Assembly (NCBI GenBank): GCA_964618405.1
Contig: CAZUAY010000136.1
Location: 1-10,532, forward strand
Direction: 5' to 3'
Length of the DNA stretch: 10,532 nucleotides
From: JBBQIY01 sp964618405
Lineage (GTDB): Bacteria; Verrucomicrobiota; Kiritimatiellia; RFP12; UBA3636
The position numbers and the translations under genes are program-made. How positions within the stretch are numbered: position 1 is the stretch's first letter; each line of letters opens with the position of its first letter. The notes under the pieces were generated by a model. It worked only from the letters and a program-made list of their open reading frames with translations. It ran no database searches and was not told the DNA's origin. Shown one piece after another: positions 6,663 to 10,532 of this stretch.

Positions 6663-8141
6663 TTAAAGTCGTCGAGTGGTTGGAATGTAGACCAAGAGTC
6701 CGAAAATAAGAATTATAGCAGGAAGTACCCCTGCAAGAACAGCACTGAGAACAAGCCATCCCGACTCAGGATCGATACCGGCGTTCAGAACAGAATTCGC
6801 ATTAATTTCGGAGGTTAGTCGAGCCTGCTTCCCATTCAACCAGTCGATCGCCGATAGCAGGAAGACCGTGTTGCCGGCGAAACCTTTTGAATTCATTGCA
6901 TTAGAAATAAAGTCGGAATCGCCGCAGACGACGAGGCGAGTGTTATGTTGGCGACCGGTCAGCGTTGCTGCACCGAGTTCGCTTGCAGCAGCAATGGATA
7001 CTGGGTCTTGCGTTTTGACGTGATCATCTATAACGTCTCTTGGAGAAATCATAATCAGCCGCGTTGTTTTAGGCTTGTCAGCTCGTTCGACGCCAATCGG
7101 ATCAGAAGTAATCGCGTCAACCGTGCAAGGGTTAGCAAAGAACGTCATGATGTTTTCAAGCCGTTTCGTGATGGGATGGTCACCGTAATAGGTTGTTGAA
7201 ACGTGAGATCGAATTAAATTGTTTTTGTCGCCAGATGTAACTTGGATACCCCAATTGTTGAGAATGGTTGTCAACCCGCCGGCGTAAGCATCATCGATTA
7301 AGAACATTGCTTTTCCGCCTTTTACTAGGTAAGTAGAAATCATTTCAATCTCGCGCTGCCCATACATAGTCCTGGGTCCGGCAATGACAAGCACGTCGCA
7401 GTCAGTCGGTATTGTTCCGTTTTGTTCAAGATTGAGTTTTTTGACGATGATTCCGTTTAAGGTCAGTGCATGGGAAGCTGCGGACGCACCGGTAACCTGG
7501 TGCTGGCTGGCTGGATCATACTCGCCGTGACCTCCGACGAAATAGACAACAGGTGCGGCAGCAGGGTGAAGCAGCTCCATCATCGCGGAGGTGCAGGAGC
7601 GTTCTCCATTGAATAAAATTTGCCTTTTATCAGGAGCGGAATAATCAGCGCGCTGACCATCGGCTTCGGGACTGCTCATGTCGTCTTCAGTGATAAGACG
7701 GTGTTGCTGGCCAAATTCAATGATGATGGAGTTTGCTTCTACAGGAAAGCGGCGCATCAGCTCAGTAGCCGAAGCGATATCGTGATTGACTGCTAGGCTT
7801 TTCACTTTGATATCGAGGTCAGGAATCAGCATGGCGGCCTCGGCATATTCCTGCAGAAGATTTTTCGTAACCTTGTGGAAGGGGTGTGATCTTTCGAAGA
7901 GGGACGTGATTTTGATTTCGCCTTGACTGCTTTTCAGAAATTCGAGGGTTCGGGAGGAGAGCCCCCCATTGGATTTAACATCGAATTGCCAATGGGCATA
8001 GAGCAAAGATGCGCAGTAATTGGCAACAAGAAGCGTGGCGAAAGCAAGTGAGACCGCTAAGAAGACATTCAGTCGCGTCTTGTTTCTGCCGCGTTTGATT
8101 TCAGAATTCGACTGATGGGCATCTACTTGTTCTTCAGACAT
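6663..8141 (-). CDS. GldG-like ABC-transport auxiliary membrane protein
   Basis: 492 residues with the layout of the GldG / ABC_transp_aux group. A short charged N-terminus is followed by a membrane helix at about 26-48 and a long extracytoplasmic region. That region contains ILFNGERSCTSAMMEL (175-190), VYFVGGHGEYD (199-209), CDVLVIAGP (248-256) and a Rossmann-like segment FLIDDAYAGG (280-289). A C-terminal helix spans about 462-485, followed by the basic end TTRRL. Relatives work with an ABC ATPase and permease (GldA and GldF in gliding Bacteroidota; unknown cargo elsewhere). Neither partner is beside it here. Start: the frame is open to an ATG at 8201, but that lies inside the aldo-keto reductase gene. 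ATG at 8141 lies 13 bases after that gene's stop, and GGAG abuts it, so the initiation signal is mediocre. Family assignment is fairly sure; function is not known. Confidence 0.8.
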   Translation of the reverse strand: MSEEQVDAHQSNSEIKRGRNKTRLNVFLAVSLAFATLLVANYCASLLYAHWQFDVKSNGGLSSRTLEFLKSSQGEIKITSLFERSHPFHKVTKNLLQEYAEAAMLIPDLDIKVKSLAVNHDIASATELMRRFPVEANSIIIEFGQQHRLITEDDMSSPEADGQRADYSAPDKRQILFNGERSCTSAMMELLHPAAAPVVYFVGGHGEYDPASQHQVTGASAASHALTLNGIIVKKLNLEQNGTIPTDCDVLVIAGPRTMYGQREIEMISTYLVKGGKAMFLIDDAYAGGLTTILNNWGIQVTSGDKNNLIRSHVSTTYYGDHPITKRLENIMTFFANPCTVDAITSDPIGVERADKPKTTRLIMISPRDVIDDHVKTQDPVSIAAASELGAATLTGRQHNTRLVVCGDSDFISNAMNSKGFAGNTVFLLSAIDWLNGKQARLTSEINANSVLNAGIDPESGWLVLSAVLAGVLPAIILIFGLLVYIPTTRRL

Positions 8142-8154
8142 CTCCACACCGGGT

Positions 8155-9144
8155 TTATTGCGAGAGAATTTTATCAATGATAGTGAGTTCGTCCTGTTCA
8201 AGCGGGTTGGCGCTTGCAGCAGCGACGTTTTCTACGACCTGTTCGGGCGAGCTGGCACCGATGAGGGCGGATGTTATTCGCTTGTCGCGAAGTACCCACG
8301 TTAGCGCAAGCTGAGCGAGCGATTGACCTCTTGCGGCTGCGACCTCCGCAAGGCTGGGTAATTTACGGAGAAGTTCGGGGGTGAGTTGGTTGCTAAGCGA
8401 TCCATTGTTCGCGGCTCTCGAATCTGACGGAATCTTCCCAGCGACGTATTTGGATGTGAGTAGACCTTGGGCGAGTGGGCAAAAAGCGATGATGCCCATG
8501 TTGCACTCATCAGCGGCAGTCAGCAAGTCGCTTTCAATCCAACGATTCAACATGCTGTAGGATGGCTGATGAATCAGGCAGGGCACTCCGAGATCACCTA
8601 GAATCTTGCTAGCTTTGCGAGTCTGTTCTGGCTTATAAGAGGAAATTCCTGCATAAGTTGCTTTTCCGCTTTTTACGGCAGAGGCAAGAGCACCCATTGT
8701 TTCCTCAAGTGGCGTTTCTGGGTCGAATCGATGGGAGTAGAAAATGTCAACGTAGTCGAGTCCCATCCGTTTCAGACTTTGATCAAGGGAAGCAAGCAGG
8801 TTTTTTCGTGAACCGTAATCGCCGTAGGGCCCTGGCCACATTGTGTAGCCGGCTTTGGTCGAGATGATCATTTCATCACGATACATACGGAAGTCATCGC
8901 GGAGAACTTTGCCAAACGTTTCTTCAGCTGAGCCAGGAGGGGGACCGTAGTTGTTGGCCAGATCGAAGTGGGTGATGCCCAAGTCAAAAGCTTTTCGTAG
9001 GATGGCGCGGCTTGTTTCGTAAGGCCGTGTTCCACCGAAGTTCTGCCATAGACCGAGGGATAGGGCAGGAAGCTTAACGCCCGACCTACCACATCGGCGG
9101 TATGGAATGGTGCTATAACGCGATTCACTGGCTAAATATGGCAT
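8155..9144 (-). CDS. yghZ: YghZ/Gpr-type aldo-keto reductase (L-glyceraldehyde 3-phosphate reductase)
   Basis: 329 residues. It is close to E. coli YghZ (Gpr, AKR14) from the start: the YRRCGRSGVKLPALSLGLW, THFDLANNYGPPPGSAEE and KAGYTMWPGPYG stretches are near copies of the family pattern. The catalytic tetrad is D61, Y66, K97 and H138 (in FYSHRFD). The NADP(H)-binding end is ALIGASSPEQVVENV. The E. coli enzyme reduces L-glyceraldehyde 3-phosphate and also methylglyoxal, using NADPH, in the cytoplasm. The fold is a complete TIM barrel; the protein lacks only a short tail relative to E. coli. ATG at 9144 has GGAG 8 bases upstream. It is the first gene of the close-packed minus-strand cluster and is 39 bases downstream of the SGNH lipoprotein gene. 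Confidence 0.92.
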   Translation of the reverse strand: MPYLASESRYSTIPYRRCGRSGVKLPALSLGLWQNFGGTRPYETSRAILRKAFDLGITHFDLANNYGPPPGSAEETFGKVLRDDFRMYRDEMIISTKAGYTMWPGPYGDYGSRKNLLASLDQSLKRMGLDYVDIFYSHRFDPETPLEETMGALASAVKSGKATYAGISSYKPEQTRKASKILGDLGVPCLIHQPSYSMLNRWIESDLLTAADECNMGIIAFCPLAQGLLTSKYVAGKIPSDSRAANNGSLSNQLTPELLRKLPSLAEVAAARGQSLAQLALTWVLRDKRITSALIGASSPEQVVENVAAASANPLEQDELTIIDKILSQ

Positions 9145-9152
9145 TTTGTCTT

Positions 9153-9156
9153 CTCC
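9153..9156 (-). promoter_or_regulatory. Ribosome binding site of the aldo-keto reductase
   Basis: GGAG on the minus strand lies 8 bases before the ATG at 9144-9142, in a purine-rich context. It supports the chosen start, where the encoded N-terminus matches YghZ proteins without extension. Confidence 0.5.
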
Positions 9157-9183
9157 GTTTCGTCAACTCGTGATTTGTTTTAC

Positions 9184-9831
9184 TTAAAGCTTTGAATTAA
9201 ATTTTTGCGCAATAAAATCGCCGCCCGCGTCACTTAAATGGAGTCCATCGTTCCCGAGATAAGCCGTACCGTCGCCGAATGCCTTGTAGAAATCGACAAG
9301 CGCTACGCCTTCTTCTTTTGCCAGTGCGCGGATCGTTTCAGCAATCGTCGCCGCAGCTCCGTCGTAAAGTTCATGTTGGCCGATCATCTTGGGGGGAGTT
9401 CCGAGGATCGGGATGCAACTATTAGCCTTGCAGACGCCGATAATGGCCCGGAGATTTTCCTTGGTTGTGTTAGGATCCCTACCATGAATGGCATCGTTTG
9501 AGCCGAAGAGGATACAGACATATCCGGGTTTACGGTTGACAACTGACGAAATGATGGATGAACCGTAGGAACTCGTCGCGCCGGCGACACCAAAATTGAG
9601 AACCGTTTTTCCGGACATAGGTCCTAGGCGTGAAGGATAGGGGGCTCCTTCGCAATTATAGCCTTGTGTGAGGCTATCGCCGATGCAAGCCACCAACTCA
9701 GGGTTATTATCCCCAACATCGCCCCCACCACCACTGCTACTGCTGTCGCAACCAGAAAAGAACGGTGTCATAAGCAGACCTGTTGTAATTAACCCGACAA
9801 ACAAAACCTTACTTGATTTCATCAGCTTCAT
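9184..9831 (-). CDS. SGNH/GDSL-family esterase-like lipoprotein
   Basis: 215 residues. The N-terminus is a lipoprotein signal: basic MKLMKSSK, a hydrophobic stretch, and the lipobox FSGC with C28 as the likely lipidated residue. A flexible linker of Ser, Gly and Asp follows (29-42). The rest is an SGNH hydrolase: block I CIGDSLTQG with the nucleophile S53, block II glycines in NFGVAGAT (G82/G84), block III GSND with N112, and block V DGLHLSDAG with catalytic D195 and H198. Such proteins cleave esters on lipids or acetylated glycans in the periplasm or at the cell surface; the substrate is not visible from sequence. The ATG at 9831 has AGGAG 6 bases upstream. A second in-frame ATG at 9822 is less well placed. 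Whether it is co-transcribed with the reductase 39 bases downstream is open, as no terminator is visible between them. Confidence 0.88.
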   Translation of the reverse strand: MKLMKSSKVLFVGLITTGLLMTPFFSGCDSSSSGGGGDVGDNNPELVACIGDSLTQGYNCEGAPYPSRLGPMSGKTVLNFGVAGATSSYGSSIISSVVNRKPGYVCILFGSNDAIHGRDPNTTKENLRAIIGVCKANSCIPILGTPPKMIGQHELYDGAAATIAETIRALAKEEGVALVDFYKAFGDGTAYLGNDGLHLSDAGGDFIAQKFNSKL

Positions 9832-9837
9832 ACGTTA

Positions 9838-9842
9838 CTCCT
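9838..9842 (-). promoter_or_regulatory. Shine-Dalgarno site of the SGNH lipoprotein
   Basis: AGGAG ends 6 bases before the ATG at 9831-9829. It selects the first of two nearby in-frame ATG codons (9831 versus 9822). Confidence 0.5.
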
Positions 9843-9872
9843 ATTTATTCGACCTCGTTTTAATTTTGAACA

Positions 9873-10532
9873 TCAACGTCCAAATGCAATGCGTTGGGCT
9901 AGGCGTTCAGGAAGCCCTGCCGCCCTGATTTTAGCCTGCGTCGCCTCTATATCGTATTCAACCCTGTGAAAGCTAATTTCCCGCTGCATGACGTCGTAGA
10001 TGCAGTAGGACGCGCGATTATCATTGTCTCTGGGCTGGCCTATGCTACCTGTGTTAATGAAGTAGCGTCGGCCAAGAGCGATATGGATAGTCTGCGGATC
10101 ATACCGTTCAACCGATCCACCGTGCTTTTCAAAAATAACGGGAACATGGGTGTGCCCATGAAAACAGACCTGTGTATTTTGGTAGCAGAAGTGCGCTTCT
10201 GCTTCAATAGAGTCGAATACATATCCCCAGCGTTCGGGCATATCGAGCGTACTGTGCACGAGCGTCATGCCCTGATGGAAAGCATGTAAAGGAAGATCTC
10301 GTAGCCAGCGAGCTCGGTCGCCAGCTAACTGTCGCCTCGTCCAAGCCACGACACTAGCGGCCATGGGATGGAAGTCGTCAAGGGACTCATCGTAGGCGCA
10401 ATAATGGTCATGGTTGCCGCGAACGGTGAAGCAGTCAAGGCTCCGGATGAGGTCTACGCATTCGTTTGGGCTGGCATTGTAGCCCACAACATCACCCACG
10501 CACACAAAGTCAGTAACGGACTGTGATCGTGC
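9873..10532 (-). CDS. Calcineurin-like metallophosphoesterase, 5' end outside the window
   Basis: 219 residues are visible and the frame stays open to the window edge, so the true start lies beyond it. GTG at 10505 is not the start, because the preceding codons (VTDFVCVGDVVGY) continue the family pattern. Metal-binding motifs seen are GDVVGY with its Asp, GNHDHY, the histidine of LVHST, and GHTHVP. A conserved FINTGSIGQPRD segment follows. The first D-x-H motif is expected in the missing 20-25 N-terminal residues. This pattern is the Metallophos_2 (YfcE-like) group of dinuclear-metal phosphodiesterases/phosphatases; substrates vary and cannot be read here. It stops with TGA, 41 bases before the lipoprotein start, on the same strand. 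Confidence 0.9.
   Translation of the reverse strand, partial: ARSQSVTDFVCVGDVVGYNASPNECVDLIRSLDCFTVRGNHDHYCAYDESLDDFHPMAASVVAWTRRQLAGDRARWLRDLPLHAFHQGMTLVHSTLDMPERWGYVFDSIEAEAHFCYQNTQVCFHGHTHVPVIFEKHGGSVERYDPQTIHIALGRRYFINTGSIGQPRDNDNRASYCIYDVMQREISFHRVEYDIEATQAKIRAAGLPERLAQRIAFGR

Larger units (their letters stand above)
1829..9144 (-). other. Probable six-gene operon (yghZ to dsbD)
   Basis: Six minus-strand genes follow one another with gaps of 13, 21, 3, 15 and 49 bases. No terminator-like hairpin with a U-run is seen between them. Several internal genes lack their own Shine-Dalgarno site, which suggests coupled translation. The lipoprotein and phosphoesterase genes upstream (gaps of 39 and 41 bases) might belong to the same transcript. 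Confidence 0.55.

Noticed and set aside
8142..8201. N-terminal extension of the GldG-like protein by 20 residues.
   Set aside because: It overlaps the aldo-keto reductase coding end; the ATG at 8141 directly after that stop is a more natural start.

Overview
The window looks like chromosomal DNA of a Gram-negative, free-living or gut/sediment bacterium. It encodes a DsbD-type periplasmic reductase, a signal-peptidase-II lipoprotein and a multi-pass inner-membrane carrier, all of which fit a two-membrane cell. The mix of a GH78 rhamnosidase, a GldG-like ABC auxiliary protein, an EIIA-CBS protein and an SLC13 carrier at mid G+C would suit the PVC superphylum (Kiritimatiellota, Lentisphaerota or Verrucomicrobiota). 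That placement is inferred from gene style only; there is no phylogenetic marker gene here.

Left end (1-1828): a disturbed, gene-poor region. A short minus-strand reading frame with a good ribosome binding site (30-128) faces a plus-strand GH78 alpha-L-rhamnosidase (225-1514). The rhamnosidase has lost its N-terminal half, including one active-site aspartate. A 314-base stretch follows, with a small inverted repeat and an orphan plus-strand reading frame (1641-1859) that runs into the 3' end of dsbD.

Centre (1829-9144): six minus-strand genes with gaps of 3 to 49 bases, most likely one operon. In transcription order they are: a YghZ/Gpr-type aldo-keto reductase; a GldG-like membrane protein without its usual ABC partners; a NagD-type HAD phosphatase; a PTS EIIA domain fused to a CBS pair; an SLC13/CitMHS-type ion-coupled permease; and DsbD. 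The last gene lacks the final part of its C-terminal thioredoxin domain. The reductase and phosphatase could act in sequence on triose phosphates (L-glyceraldehyde 3-phosphate to glycerol 3-phosphate to glycerol). The EIIA-CBS protein is placed to regulate the permease that follows it. Both ideas are inferences from order and family.

Right end (9184-10532): also on the minus strand are an SGNH/GDSL-type lipoprotein and a calcineurin-like metallophosphoesterase whose 5' end lies beyond the window. I saw no tRNA, rRNA, CRISPR array, insertion sequence or convincing intrinsic terminator.
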